A DNA stretch of 64,000 nt. Source: Streptomyces sp. LUP47B. GTDB lineage: Bacteria > Actinomycetota > Actinomycetes > Streptomycetales > Streptomycetaceae. Each line of letters begins with the position of its first letter. The stretch's first letter is position 1. The DNA lies in contig NZ_MJAH01000006.1 of the NCBI RefSeq assembly GCF_001746295.1, forward strand, positions 365,053 through 429,052. Reading direction: 5' to 3'. Below are positions 38,626 to 47,001 of this stretch, one piece after another. The notes below the pieces were generated by a model. That model ran no database searches. It saw only the letters and a list, made by a program, of their open reading frames with translations, and had not been told where the DNA came from. The translations under genes were made by a program, and so were the position numbers.

Positions 38626-39713
38626 GCGAGGCAGTGACGCGCATCCAGGTCGGCGGCACCGCGGGCAGCGATCCGTACGAGGTCCTGGTGGGACGTCAAC
38701 TCCTGGGTGAGCTCGGCGCGTTGATCGGGGAGAAGGCGCAGCGGGTCGCGATCATCCACCCCGAGGCGCTCGCCGACACCGGTGAGGCGCTGCGTGACGA
38801 CCTCGCCGGACAGGGCTTCGAGGCCGTCGCCATCCAGGTCCCGAACGCGGAGGAGGCCAAGACCGCCGAGGTCGCCGCCTACTGCTGGAAGGCGCTCGGC
38901 CAGTCCGGCTTCACCCGCACCGACGTCGTGGTCGGCGTCGGCGGCGGCGCCACCACCGACCTCGCCGGCTTCGTGGCCGCGACGTGGCTGCGCGGGGTGC
39001 GCTGGATCGCCATCCCGACCACCGTGCTCGCCATGGTCGACGCGGCCGTCGGCGGCAAGACCGGCATCAACACCGCCGAGGGCAAGAACCTCGTCGGCGC
39101 CTTCCACCCGCCCGCCGGTGTCCTGTGCGACCTGGCCGCGCTGGACTCCCTGCCCGTCAACGACTACGTCTCCGGACTCGCCGAGATCATCAAGGCCGGC
39201 TTCATCGCCGACCCGGTGATCCTGGAGCTCATCGAGTCCGACCCGCAGGCCGCGCGCACCCCGGCGGGCCCGCACACCGCCGAACTCATCGAGCGCTCGA
39301 TCCGGGTCAAGGCCGAGGTCGTCTCCTCCGACCTCAAGGAGTCGGGCCTCAGGGAGATCCTCAACTACGGCCACACGCTCGCCCACGCCATCGAGAAGAA
39401 CGAGCGGTACAAGTGGCGGCACGGTGCCGCGGTCGCCGTAGGCATGCACTTCGCCGCCGAACTGGGTCGTCTGGCGGGCCGGTTGGACGACGCGACGGCC
39501 GACCGCCACCGCACCGTCCTCGAATCGGTCGGCCTGCCGCTGCACTACCGCTACGACCAGTGGCCCAAGCTGCTGGAGACCATGAAGGTCGACAAGAAGT
39601 CCCGCGGCAATCTGCTGCGGTTCATCGTCCTCGACGGACTGGGCAAGCCCACGGTCCTGGAGGGCCCGGACCCTGCGGTCCTGCTCGCCGCGTACGGCGA
39701 GGTCGGCCAGTAA
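38622..39713 (+). CDS. aroB: 3-dehydroquinate synthase
   Basis: A 363-aa NAD- and zinc-dependent enzyme converting DAHP to 3-dehydroquinate. Conserved parts: VGVGGGATTDLAGFVAATWL, the zinc ligand region LAEIIKAGFI, ILNYGHTLAHAIE and KWRHGAAVAVGM. The length suits a monofunctional enzyme of primary metabolism. Start overlaps the aroK stop; a hairpin at 39769-39801 may end the operon. Confidence 0.96.
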   Translation: MSEAVTRIQVGGTAGSDPYEVLVGRQLLGELGALIGEKAQRVAIIHPEALADTGEALRDDLAGQGFEAVAIQVPNAEEAKTAEVAAYCWKALGQSGFTRTDVVVGVGGGATTDLAGFVAATWLRGVRWIAIPTTVLAMVDAAVGGKTGINTAEGKNLVGAFHPPAGVLCDLAALDSLPVNDYVSGLAEIIKAGFIADPVILELIESDPQAARTPAGPHTAELIERSIRVKAEVVSSDLKESGLREILNYGHTLAHAIEKNERYKWRHGAAVAVGMHFAAELGRLAGRLDDATADRHRTVLESVGLPLHYRYDQWPKLLETMKVDKKSRGNLLRFIVLDGLGKPTVLEGPDPAVLLAAYGEVGQ

Positions 39714-39768
39714 GTCCCGCGACGGGCGTTCCGCCTGATTCGCCTTGCGTCAGGGGCACTTCGGGGCT

Positions 39769-39801
39769 CCCCCGGCCGTTTCACCAAAGGAGGGCCGGGG
39801 G
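39769..39801 (+). terminator. Probable terminator after aroB
   Basis: Nine-base arms CCCCCGGCC (39769-39777) and GGCCGGGGG (39793-39801) enclose a 15-base loop, 55 bp after the aroB stop. The long loop lowers confidence. Confidence 0.5.
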
Positions 39802-40003
39802 CGGTACCGTTCGGTGACGAGCGGGGTATGTACCACCCCGTAACCAGCGCCGATCAGCCTGCCGCGAGTGAGCCGGAGGGGCGCGTCGGAGACGAGAGGA
39901 CGAGCGGGCACCGGCCTTCGGGCCGAGCACGGTCGGGCTCCCGGCACCGACGCGAGCGCCCCGGAGGCGAGCAAGCCGAAAAGACGAGACGGAGTCGCAC
40001 CGG

Positions 40004-40882
40004 ATGCAGCACGCAGTGGGTTCTCCGCTGCCGCCGCCCCATCAGCCGGGGCACGGACCCGCCGCCGGCTGGTCGCCGGCCGCACACCACCCGGGACCGC
40101 ATCACCCGGGCGCGCACCAGGGTTCCGCCCCGGTGCCCCCATCGCCTCCGGCACCCGGGTTCACCCCGGCCCCGGTTCCGCCGACGCCCCAGCACTCACC
40201 GGTCCCGCCCGCACCGCAGCACTCACCCGCGCCGGTCCCGGACACCACCGGCCATGTGCCGCTGCCGCCCGGCGCCCCCGTGGGCGTCCCCAGCACCCCG
40301 CCCGCCGCCGTGTCCGATCCCGCGGGCACCACCCTCGCCGTGCTGCTCATCGGCCCGGCGGGCGCCGGCAAGACGAGCGTCGCCAAGTACTGGGCCGACC
40401 ACCGCAGGGTCCCCACCGCCCACATCAGCCTCGACGACGTGCGCGAGTGGGTCCGCTCGGGCTTCGCCGACCCCCAGTCCGGCTGGAACGACCACTCCGA
40501 GGCCCAGTACCGCCTCGCCCGCCGCACCTGCGGCTTCGCCGCCCGCAACTTTCTGGCGAACGGCATCTCCTGCATCCTCGACGACGCCGTCTTCCCCGAC
40601 CGTCCGGTGGTCGGCCTCGGCGGCTGGAAGCGGCACGTCGGTCCGGGACTGCTGCCGGTGGTGCTGCTGCCCGGCCTGGAGATCGTCCTGGAGCGCAACG
40701 CCGAACGCTCGGGCAACCGCCGCCTGACCGACGAGGAGGTCGCCCGGATCCACGGCCGGATGGCCGGGTGGTACGGCTCGGGCCTGCCGATCATCGACAA
40801 CAGCCAGATGGACGTGGCCCAGACGGCGAGAGTCCTGGACGACGTGCTGGCGCGGTCGATCGCGAGCCCACCGAGCTGGTGA
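40004..40882 (+). CDS. P-loop ATPase/kinase-like protein with proline/histidine-rich N-terminus
   Basis: A 292-aa protein. The first 105 residues are low complexity, rich in Pro, His, Ala and Gly, with repeated PAPQHSP-type units. The rest is a compact AAA/zeta-toxin-like kinase fold: Walker A GPAGAGKT (117-124), an acidic HISLDDVREWVRSG element, a second acidic strand ISCILDDAVFP, and an R-rich lid region LERNAERSGNRRLTDEEVARIH. The fold suggests phosphoryl transfer to a small molecule; no substrate can be named. It sits between aroB and the M24 peptidase-like gene with a 290-bp upstream gap. Confidence 0.8.
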   Translation: MQHAVGSPLPPPHQPGHGPAAGWSPAAHHPGPHHPGAHQGSAPVPPSPPAPGFTPAPVPPTPQHSPVPPAPQHSPAPVPDTTGHVPLPPGAPVGVPSTPPAAVSDPAGTTLAVLLIGPAGAGKTSVAKYWADHRRVPTAHISLDDVREWVRSGFADPQSGWNDHSEAQYRLARRTCGFAARNFLANGISCILDDAVFPDRPVVGLGGWKRHVGPGLLPVVLLPGLEIVLERNAERSGNRRLTDEEVARIHGRMAGWYGSGLPIIDNSQMDVAQTARVLDDVLARSIASPPSW

Positions 40883-40958
40883 CGCAGGGGATCGGCACGA
40901 ACCCCCACTCGGCCTCTCCCGAACGGCGCCGCACTCGTATGACTCCTACGCTCGTGTC

Positions 40959-42062
40959 ATGTCAGAGGTGTACGTCACCCGGAGAACGAAGCTCAGGGCC
41001 CGCTGCCAAGCCGGCGGCAGCGCCACCGCGCTGATCTCCCGCCCCGCCAACGTCCGCTACCTCGCGGGCACCGCCCCCCGCGGCGCCGTCCTCCTGCTCG
41101 GCGCCGGCGAGGACGTCCTGCTCTGCCCCGGTCCGCTGGACGACCGCATGGACGGCCGTCCCGACGAGGCCCTGCGGATCCACACACTCCCCGGCGCCGC
41201 CGGCGACCCGGCCGTCGCCGCGGCCGACCTCGCGGCAGGCGAAAATGCCGGCTCCCTCGCCGTCGAGGAACACCACCTCACCGTCGGCCGCCACCGAGCC
41301 ATCCGCTCGGTCGTCCCGAGGCTGCGCCTGGCAGACCTCGCGGGCGCGGTCGAACAGCTCCGCGTCATCAAGGACGAGGAGGAGATCTCCTGCCTGCGCA
41401 TCGGCGCCGAGATCGCCGACCAGGCACTGGGAGAACTCCTGGAGTCCATCCTCGTCGGCCGCACCGAGCGACATCTCGCGCTCGAACTGGAGCGCCGTCT
41501 CGTCGATCACGGCGCCGACGGCCCGGCCTTCGCCACATCCGTGGGGACGGGTCCGAACGCCGGCCGCCCCGGCCACCGTCCCACCGACCGCCGTGTCGAG
41601 GAGGGCGATTTCCTCTCCGTCTGCCTGGGCGCGAGCTACCGCGGCTACCGCTGTGAGATCGGCCGTACCTTCGTCATCGGTACGTCCCCCGCGGACTGGC
41701 AGATCGACCTGTACGACCTCGTCTTCGCCGCTCAGCGGGCCGGACGCGAGTCGCTGACACCCGGTGCGGCCTACCGCGACGTGGACCGTGCGGCCCGTCA
41801 GGTACTGGAGTCCGCGGGCCACCACGAGGGCCTGCCGACCCTCACCGGACACGGTGTGGGACTGGAAATCGACGAGGACCCGCAGTTGGGCCCCGCGGCC
41901 ATGGGTAAACTGGACGCTTGCGTGCCGGTCACCGTCGAACCGGGGGTCCACCTCCCGGGACGGGGCGGCGTCCGGATCGATGACACGCTCGTCGTACGCC
42001 CCGAGGCGGACGGCGGACCCGAGCTACTCACCATCACGACCAAGGAGCTGCTCGCGCTGTAG
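40959..42062 (+). CDS. M24 family (Xaa-Pro peptidase-like) protein with altered metal ligands
   Basis: A 367-aa protein with the creatinase N-domain and the pita-bread fold of prolidase/aminopeptidase P. Comparing with active enzymes, the five dimetal ligands (D, D, H, E, E) read Cys222 (LSVCLGA), Glu233 (RCEIGRTF), His298 (LTGHGVGLEI), Glu327 (VTVEPGVHLP) and Asp341 (VRIDDTLV). Three of five are therefore substituted, and the usual HE after the GHG motif reads DE. It may be inactive, bind another metal, or act as a binding protein. It lies 49 bp before efp, where M24 genes are found in many bacteria. Confidence 0.85.
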   Translation: MSEVYVTRRTKLRARCQAGGSATALISRPANVRYLAGTAPRGAVLLLGAGEDVLLCPGPLDDRMDGRPDEALRIHTLPGAAGDPAVAAADLAAGENAGSLAVEEHHLTVGRHRAIRSVVPRLRLADLAGAVEQLRVIKDEEEISCLRIGAEIADQALGELLESILVGRTERHLALELERRLVDHGADGPAFATSVGTGPNAGRPGHRPTDRRVEEGDFLSVCLGASYRGYRCEIGRTFVIGTSPADWQIDLYDLVFAAQRAGRESLTPGAAYRDVDRAARQVLESAGHHEGLPTLTGHGVGLEIDEDPQLGPAAMGKLDACVPVTVEPGVHLPGRGGVRIDDTLVVRPEADGGPELLTITTKELLAL

Positions 42063-42111
42063 GAGTGCGTGCGCCGGGGTCGTCCACGTCAGTCCAGGAG
42101 ATTCCGCAACC

Positions 42112-42678
42112 GTGGCTTCCACGAACGACCTCAAGAACGGCCTGGTGCTCAAGCTCGAAGGCGGCCAGCTCTGGTCCGTCGTCGAGTTCCAGCACGTCAA
42201 GCCCGGCAAGGGCCCTGCATTCGTGCGCACCAAGCTCAAGAACGTGCTGTCCGGCAAGGTCGTCGACAAGACGTTCAACGCCGGCGTCAAGGTCGAGACG
42301 GCCACTGTCGACAAGCGCGACATGCAGTTCTCGTACATGGACGGCGAGTACTTCGTCTTCATGGACATGGAGACCTACGACCAGCTGATGATCGACCGCA
42401 AGGCCGTCGGCGACGCCGCCAACTTCCTGATCGAGGGCTTCACCGCCACCGTGGCGCAGCACGAGGGCGAGGTGCTCTTCGTCGAGCTGCCGGCCGCCGT
42501 CGAGCTCGTCGTGCAGGAGACCGAGCCGGGCCTGCAGGGCGACCGCTCCACCGGCGGCACCAAGCCCGCCACCCTGGAGACCGGTCACCAGATCCAGGTC
42601 CCGCTCTTCATCACCACCGGTGAGAAGATCAAGGTCGACACCCGCACGAGCGACTACCTCGGCCGGGTGAACAGCTAA
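42112..42678 (+). CDS. efp: Translation elongation factor P
   Basis: A 188-aa three-domain factor that relieves ribosome stalling at polyproline. Domain I loop reads KPGKGPAFVR with Lys33 at the tip; this PGKGP form is the one reported for actinobacteria whose EF-P works without lysine modification. No epmA/ymfI-type modification gene is nearby. GTG start with CCAGGAG upstream. nusB follows after two bases. Confidence 0.97.
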   Translation: MASTNDLKNGLVLKLEGGQLWSVVEFQHVKPGKGPAFVRTKLKNVLSGKVVDKTFNAGVKVETATVDKRDMQFSYMDGEYFVFMDMETYDQLMIDRKAVGDAANFLIEGFTATVAQHEGEVLFVELPAAVELVVQETEPGLQGDRSTGGTKPATLETGHQIQVPLFITTGEKIKVDTRTSDYLGRVNS

Positions 42679-42680
42679 CC

Positions 42681-43115
42681 GTGGCTGCCCGCAACACGGC
42701 CCGCAAGCGCGCCTTCCAGATCCTCTTCGAGGGCGACCAGCGCGGAGTCGACGTCCTGACGGTCCTGGCGGACTGGATCCGGCTTTCCCGGGAAGACACC
42801 CGGCAGCCGCCGGTGAGCGAGTACACGATGCAGCTGGTCGAGGGCTACGCGGAGCACGCGAAGCGCATCGACGAGCTGATCGCGCAGTACTCGGTCGGCT
42901 GGACGCTGGACCGGATGCCGGTCGTCGACCGCAACATCCTGCGTCTGGGCGCCCATGAGCTGATCTGGGCCGACGAGACCCCGGACGCGGTGGTGCTCGA
43001 CGAGATGGTGCAGCTGGCGAAGGAGTTCTCCACGGACGAGTCACCCTCGTTCGTGAACGGCCTGCTGGGCCGGCTCAAGGACCTGAAGCCGTCGCTGCGC
43101 CGGGACGAGGCGTAG
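42681..43115 (+). CDS. nusB: Transcription antitermination factor NusB
   Basis: A 144-aa all-helical protein binding boxA RNA with S10. Features: the Arg-rich start RNTARKRAFQILFE, the core VGWTLDRMPVVDRNILRLGAHEL, and the C-terminal FSTDESPSFVNGLLGRL. It is cotranscribed with efp (2-bp gap), a widespread arrangement, and is followed by a terminator. Confidence 0.95.
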   Translation: MAARNTARKRAFQILFEGDQRGVDVLTVLADWIRLSREDTRQPPVSEYTMQLVEGYAEHAKRIDELIAQYSVGWTLDRMPVVDRNILRLGAHELIWADETPDAVVLDEMVQLAKEFSTDESPSFVNGLLGRLKDLKPSLRRDEA

Positions 43116-43148
43116 GACCGCGTCGGCACGACGCGTAAGAGGCGCGAA

Positions 43149-43192
43149 ACGCCTGAGGGCCCGCAGCGAGACCGCCGCGGGCCCTCAGGCGT
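43149..43192 (+). terminator. Terminator after nusB
   Basis: Perfect 16-bp arms (43149-43164 and 43177-43192; ACGCCTGAGGGCCCGC with its complement) surround a 12-base loop, 33 bp after nusB. Confidence 0.8.
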
Positions 43193-43227
43193 CTGTGTAC
43201 GCGCAGGCCCCACAAGGCGCGCAGAAA

Positions 43228-43273
43228 GCCGCCGGGGTGGCCGGAACCGTGAAGTTCCGGCCACCCCGGCGGC
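43228..43273 (-). terminator. Terminator after bldD
   Basis: A perfect 20-bp stem (43228-43247 with 43254-43273) and a CGTGAA loop, 27 bp beyond the bldD stop. Together with the nusB hairpin it insulates the convergent genes. Confidence 0.85.
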
Positions 43274-43299
43274 ACGTTTCTGCTGAGGCTGGGAGCGGC

Positions 43300-43800
43300 T
43301 CAGCCGTCCTCGTGGGACACCGCGCGACGCGCGTCCGCGTCCAGCACGCCCCAGCTGATCAGCTGCTCGGTGAGGACCGAGGGGGACTGGTCGTAGATGA
43401 CGGCGAGTGTGCGCAGGTCGTCCTGGCGGATCGAGAGCACCTTGCCGTTGTAGTCACCACGCTGGGACTGGATGGTCGCCGCATACCGCTGGAGGGGGCC
43501 GGCCTTCTCGGCCGGGACGTGGGCCAGCCGCTCCAGGTCCAGGACCAGCTTCGGCGGCGGCTCGGCGGCCCCGCCCGGAGTGGTGCCGGGCAGCAGCTCC
43601 TGCACCGGAACGCCGTAGAAATCCGCCAACTCGGCAAGACGCTGCACCGTCACCGCGCGGTCGCCGCGCTCGTACGAACCGACCACGACCGCCTTCCAGC
43701 GTCCCTGGGACTTCTCCTCGACACCGTGGAGGGAAAGGCCCTGCTGGGTGCGGATGGCCCGGAGCTTGGCCCCGAGCTGTTTGGCGTATTCGCTGGACAT
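43300..43800 (-). CDS. bldD: Developmental regulator BldD
   Basis: A 166-aa master repressor of sporulation genes during vegetative growth. The N-terminal XRE-type HTH is LGAKLRAIRTQQGLSLHGVE with GSYERGDRAVTVQRL. The C-terminal domain holds the cyclic-di-GMP signature: RGD at 114-116 and RQDD at 125-128, exactly the positions described for Streptomyces BldD, where a c-di-GMP tetramer glues the dimer together. Monocistronic, with its own promoter, operator and terminator. Confidence 0.97.
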   Translation of the reverse strand: MSSEYAKQLGAKLRAIRTQQGLSLHGVEEKSQGRWKAVVVGSYERGDRAVTVQRLAELADFYGVPVQELLPGTTPGGAAEPPPKLVLDLERLAHVPAEKAGPLQRYAATIQSQRGDYNGKVLSIRQDDLRTLAVIYDQSPSVLTEQLISWGVLDADARRAVSHEDG

Positions 43801-43857
43801 ATAGCTCCCCGGACACTGGATCGACGCGGCCGCAGTGGTTTCGAGCCGCGCGTCTGG

Positions 43858-43899
43858 TAACTCACTGTGAGGTTACGCAGCGTGACTCTTCTGCGTCAA
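43858..43899 (-). promoter_or_regulatory. bldD promoter with BldD-like operator
   Basis: On the minus strand TTGACG (43899-43894) and TAACCT (43875-43870) form a good promoter with 18-bp spacing. Immediately downstream, 43870-43858 reads TCACAGTGAGTTA, which fits the published BldD consensus (TnACnCwGnGTnA) at all but one specified position. BldD is known to repress its own gene, so this is the expected autoregulatory site overlapping the transcription start. Confidence 0.7.
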
Positions 43900-44003
43900 G
43901 CCGAATGGTCCACACCGACTCTTCCGTGAGAGTGGTGGCTGATTGGGCCAAGGGGGTGATCGGGGACGCCGTTCCGGCCTGCTACCGTGGATGGCGCAAA
44001 TCC

Positions 44004-44045
44004 GACGTCCTTTAAGGTCCGTCCCGTGAGGCGGAGAAGGAGGTC
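44004..44045 (+). promoter_or_regulatory. PyrR-binding RNA element sequestering the pyrR ribosome site
   Basis: The bases 44019-44034 fold as CCG-U-CC, loop CGUGA, GG-CGG, followed by AGAAGGA. This matches the Bacillus PyrR binding loop (CAG-U-CC AGAGA GG-CUG then AGAAGGA). An outer stem pairs GACgTCCTT (44004-44012) with AAGGAgGTC (44037-44045), burying the AAGGAGG Shine-Dalgarno 8 nt before the pyrR ATG. PyrR with UMP or UTP would stabilise this fold and block translation, as described for mycobacterial pyrR. Confidence 0.75.
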
Positions 44046-44053
44046 CGTTTCGT

Positions 44054-44626
44054 ATGGACACGCAGGACACTTCCGACCACCAGGCGTCCGATGCCCGGCC
44101 CGTTCTCGAAGGCCCCGACATCGCACGCGTGCTGACCCGTATCGCCCACGAGATCGTCGAACGCGCCAAGGGCGCCGACGACGTGGTGCTCCTCGGCATC
44201 CCCACCCGGGGCGTCTTCCTCGCCCAGCGGCTCGCCGTCAAGCTCGAGGAGATCACCGGCCGCGGGATTCCGGTCGGTTCGCTCGACATCACCATGTACC
44301 GCGACGATCTGCGCATGCACCCGCCGCGTGCGCTGGCCCGCACCGAGATTCCCGGTGACGGCATCGACGGCCGTCTGGTCGTCCTCGTCGACGACGTGCT
44401 CTTCTCAGGCCGTACCATCCGCGCCGCCCTGGACGCCCTGAACGACATCGGCCGCCCTCGCGCGGTGCAGCTCGCGGTCCTCGTCGACAGAGGCCACCGC
44501 GAACTGCCCATCCGTGCCGACTACGTCGGCAAGAACCTCCCCACGTCGTTGCGGGAGACGGTCAAGGTCCAGCTCGCCGAGGAGGACGGTCGCGACACCG
44601 TGCTGCTCGGTGTGAAGCAGACCTAG
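44054..44626 (+). CDS. pyrR: Bifunctional pyr operon regulatory protein / uracil phosphoribosyltransferase PyrR
   Basis: A 190-aa type I phosphoribosyltransferase fold that binds pyr mRNA in response to uridine nucleotides. The PRPP loop is LVVLVDDVLFSGRTIRAAL; LGIPTRGVFLAQRLA and SLDITMYRDDLR are family markers, as is the C-terminal GKNLPTS. The first 15 residues are variable. It leads the pyr operon and its own mRNA carries a PyrR-binding element. Confidence 0.96.
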   Translation: MDTQDTSDHQASDARPVLEGPDIARVLTRIAHEIVERAKGADDVVLLGIPTRGVFLAQRLAVKLEEITGRGIPVGSLDITMYRDDLRMHPPRALARTEIPGDGIDGRLVVLVDDVLFSGRTIRAALDALNDIGRPRAVQLAVLVDRGHRELPIRADYVGKNLPTSLRETVKVQLAEEDGRDTVLLGVKQT

Positions 44627-44713
44627 CGGCGGACGGACCGGGTACGCCCTATCCGGCGTGCCCTCGCCTGCCCGGAATCTCCCGATCCTGAACTGCCTTA
44701 CGGAGCCTGAAAG

Positions 44714-45709
44714 ATGCAGCGTCATCTCATCTCGGCCGCCGACCTGACCCGCGACGACGCCGTCCTGATCCTCGACACCGCCGAGGAGATGGCCCGGGTC
44801 GCCGACCGGCCGATCAAGAAGCTGCCGACCCTGCGCGGCCGCACGATCGTCAATCTCTTCTTCGAGGACTCCACGCGTACGCGTATCTCCTTCGAAGCCG
44901 CCGAGAAGCGTCTGTCGGCGGACGTCATCAACTTCACCGCCAAGGGCTCCAGCGTGTCCAAGGGCGAGTCCCTCAAGGACACCGCCCAGACCCTGGAGGC
45001 CATGGGTGTCGACGCCGTCGTCATCCGCCACGGCGCCTCGGGGGCGCCGTATCGCCTCGCCACCTCCGGCTGGATCGACGCGGCCGTCATCAACGCCGGT
45101 GACGGCACCCACCAGCACCCCACCCAGGCCCTGCTGGACGCGTTCACCATGCGCCGCCGGCTCGTCGGCCGGGACGCGGGGATCGGCCAGGACCTCGCCG
45201 GCAAGCGCATCACGATCGTCGGTGACATCCTGCACAGCCGGGTCGCCCGCTCCAACGTCGACCTGCTGCACACCCTCGGCGCCGAGGTCACCCTCGTCGC
45301 CCCGCCCACCCTGGTGCCGGTCGGCGTCGAGACCTGGCCCTGCGAGGTCGCGTACGACCTCGACGGCACCCTCGCCAAATCGGACGCGGTGATGATGCTG
45401 CGCGTGCAGCGCGAGCGGATGAACGCCGCCTTCTTCCCGACCGAGCGCGAGTACTCGCGGCGCTACGGCCTGGACGGCGACCGCATGGCGCGGATGCCGG
45501 AGCACGCCATCGTGATGCACCCCGGCCCGATGGTCCGCGGTATGGAGATCACCGCCGAGGTCGCCGACTCCGACCGCTGCACCGTCGTCGAGCAGGTCGC
45601 AAACGGAGTCTCCATCCGGATGGCCGTCCTGTATCTGCTGCTCGGCGGCGCCGTGGTCGATTCGAAGAACGTGCCCGCCGTGTCCCCCACCCGTATCGAG
45701 GAGAAGTAA
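44714..45709 (+). CDS. pyrB: Aspartate carbamoyltransferase catalytic subunit
   Basis: A 331-aa enzyme joining carbamoyl phosphate and aspartate. The carbamoyl-phosphate site is EDSTRTRISFEAAEKRL, followed by SSVSKGESLKDT; the HPTQALLDAFT and aspartate-loop sequences are present. There is no pyrI regulatory subunit gene. The gap from pyrR is 87 bp with GGAGC before the ATG. Confidence 0.97.
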   Translation: MQRHLISAADLTRDDAVLILDTAEEMARVADRPIKKLPTLRGRTIVNLFFEDSTRTRISFEAAEKRLSADVINFTAKGSSVSKGESLKDTAQTLEAMGVDAVVIRHGASGAPYRLATSGWIDAAVINAGDGTHQHPTQALLDAFTMRRRLVGRDAGIGQDLAGKRITIVGDILHSRVARSNVDLLHTLGAEVTLVAPPTLVPVGVETWPCEVAYDLDGTLAKSDAVMMLRVQRERMNAAFFPTEREYSRRYGLDGDRMARMPEHAIVMHPGPMVRGMEITAEVADSDRCTVVEQVANGVSIRMAVLYLLLGGAVVDSKNVPAVSPTRIEEK

Positions 45710-45714
45710 GTCAC

Positions 45715-47001
45715 ATGAGCAAGATCCTGATCCGTGGTGCGAAGGTCCTCGGCGGCGAGCCGCAGGACGTGCTGATCGACGGCTCGTCCATCGAGGCGGT
45801 CGGTACGGGGATCTCAGCCGAGGGCGCCGAGGTCGTCGACGCGGGCGGAAAGGTGCTCATGCCGGGCCTCGTCGACCTGCACACCCATCTGCGCGAACCG
45901 GGCCGTGAGGACTCCGAGACCGTGCTGACGGGCACGCGTGCGGCGGCCTCCGGCGGTTACACGGCCGTGTTCGCCATGGCCAACACCTTCCCGGTGGCCG
46001 ACACCGCCGGTGTGGTCGAGCAGGTCTACCGGCTCGGCCAGCAGCACGGCTACTGCGACGTGCAGCCCATCGGTGCGGTCACCGTCGGCCTGGAGGGCCG
46101 CAAGCTCGCCGAGCTCGGTGCCATGCACGAGTCGGCCGCCGGGGTGACCGTCTTCTCCGACGACGGCAAGTGCGTCGACGACGCCGTGATCATGCGGCGC
46201 GCGCTGGAGTACGTGAAGGCCTTCGGCGGAATCGTCGCCCAGCACGCGCAGGAGCCGCGGCTGACCGAGGGCGCCCAGATGAACGAGGGCGTCGTCTCCG
46301 CCGAGCTGGGCCTCGGGGGCTGGCCCGCGGTGGCCGAAGAATCGATCATCGCCCGGGATGTCCTGCTCGCCGAGCACGTCGGCTCCCGCGTCCACATCTG
46401 CCACCTCTCGACCGCCGGGTCCGTCGAGATCGTCCGCTGGGCCAAGTCCCGCGGCATCGACGTCACGGCCGAGGTCACCCCGCACCACCTGCTCCTCACG
46501 GACGAGCTGGTGCGCACCTACAACCCCGTCTACAAGGTCAACCCCCCGCTGCGCACCGAGCGTGACGTGTACGCCCTGCGGGAGGCGCTCGCCGACGGCA
46601 CGATCGACATCGTCGCCACCGACCACGCGCCGCACCCGCACGAGGACAAGGACTGCGAGTGGGCCGCGGCCGCCATGGGCATGGTCGGCCTGGAGACCGC
46701 GTTGTCAGTGGTGCAGGAGACCATGGTGGACACCGGGCTCCTCGACTGGGCCGGGGTCGCCGAGCGCATGTCCTTCAAGCCCGCCGAGATCGGGCAGGCG
46801 AAGGGCCACGGGCGTCCCGTCTCGGCTGGTGAGCCCGCCAACCTCATGCTCGTCGACACGGAATACCGTGGGTCCGTGGACCCCGCGGGCTTCGCCTCGC
46901 GCAGCCGCAACACTCCGTACGAGGGGCGTGAGCTGCCGGGCCGTGTCACGCACACGTGGCTCCGGGGCAAGGCCACGCTCGTCGACGGGAAGCTCACGTG
47001 A
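45715..47001 (+). CDS. pyrC: Dihydroorotase (type I)
   Basis: A 428-aa amidohydrolase cyclising N-carbamoyl-aspartate. Zinc ligands are in DLHTHLREPG (H-x-H), HICHLST and the Asp in ATDHAPHP. It starts 5 bp after pyrB. Its stop overlaps the next gene (GTGA). Confidence 0.97.
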   Translation: MSKILIRGAKVLGGEPQDVLIDGSSIEAVGTGISAEGAEVVDAGGKVLMPGLVDLHTHLREPGREDSETVLTGTRAAASGGYTAVFAMANTFPVADTAGVVEQVYRLGQQHGYCDVQPIGAVTVGLEGRKLAELGAMHESAAGVTVFSDDGKCVDDAVIMRRALEYVKAFGGIVAQHAQEPRLTEGAQMNEGVVSAELGLGGWPAVAEESIIARDVLLAEHVGSRVHICHLSTAGSVEIVRWAKSRGIDVTAEVTPHHLLLTDELVRTYNPVYKVNPPLRTERDVYALREALADGTIDIVATDHAPHPHEDKDCEWAAAAMGMVGLETALSVVQETMVDTGLLDWAGVAERMSFKPAEIGQAKGHGRPVSAGEPANLMLVDTEYRGSVDPAGFASRSRNTPYEGRELPGRVTHTWLRGKATLVDGKLT

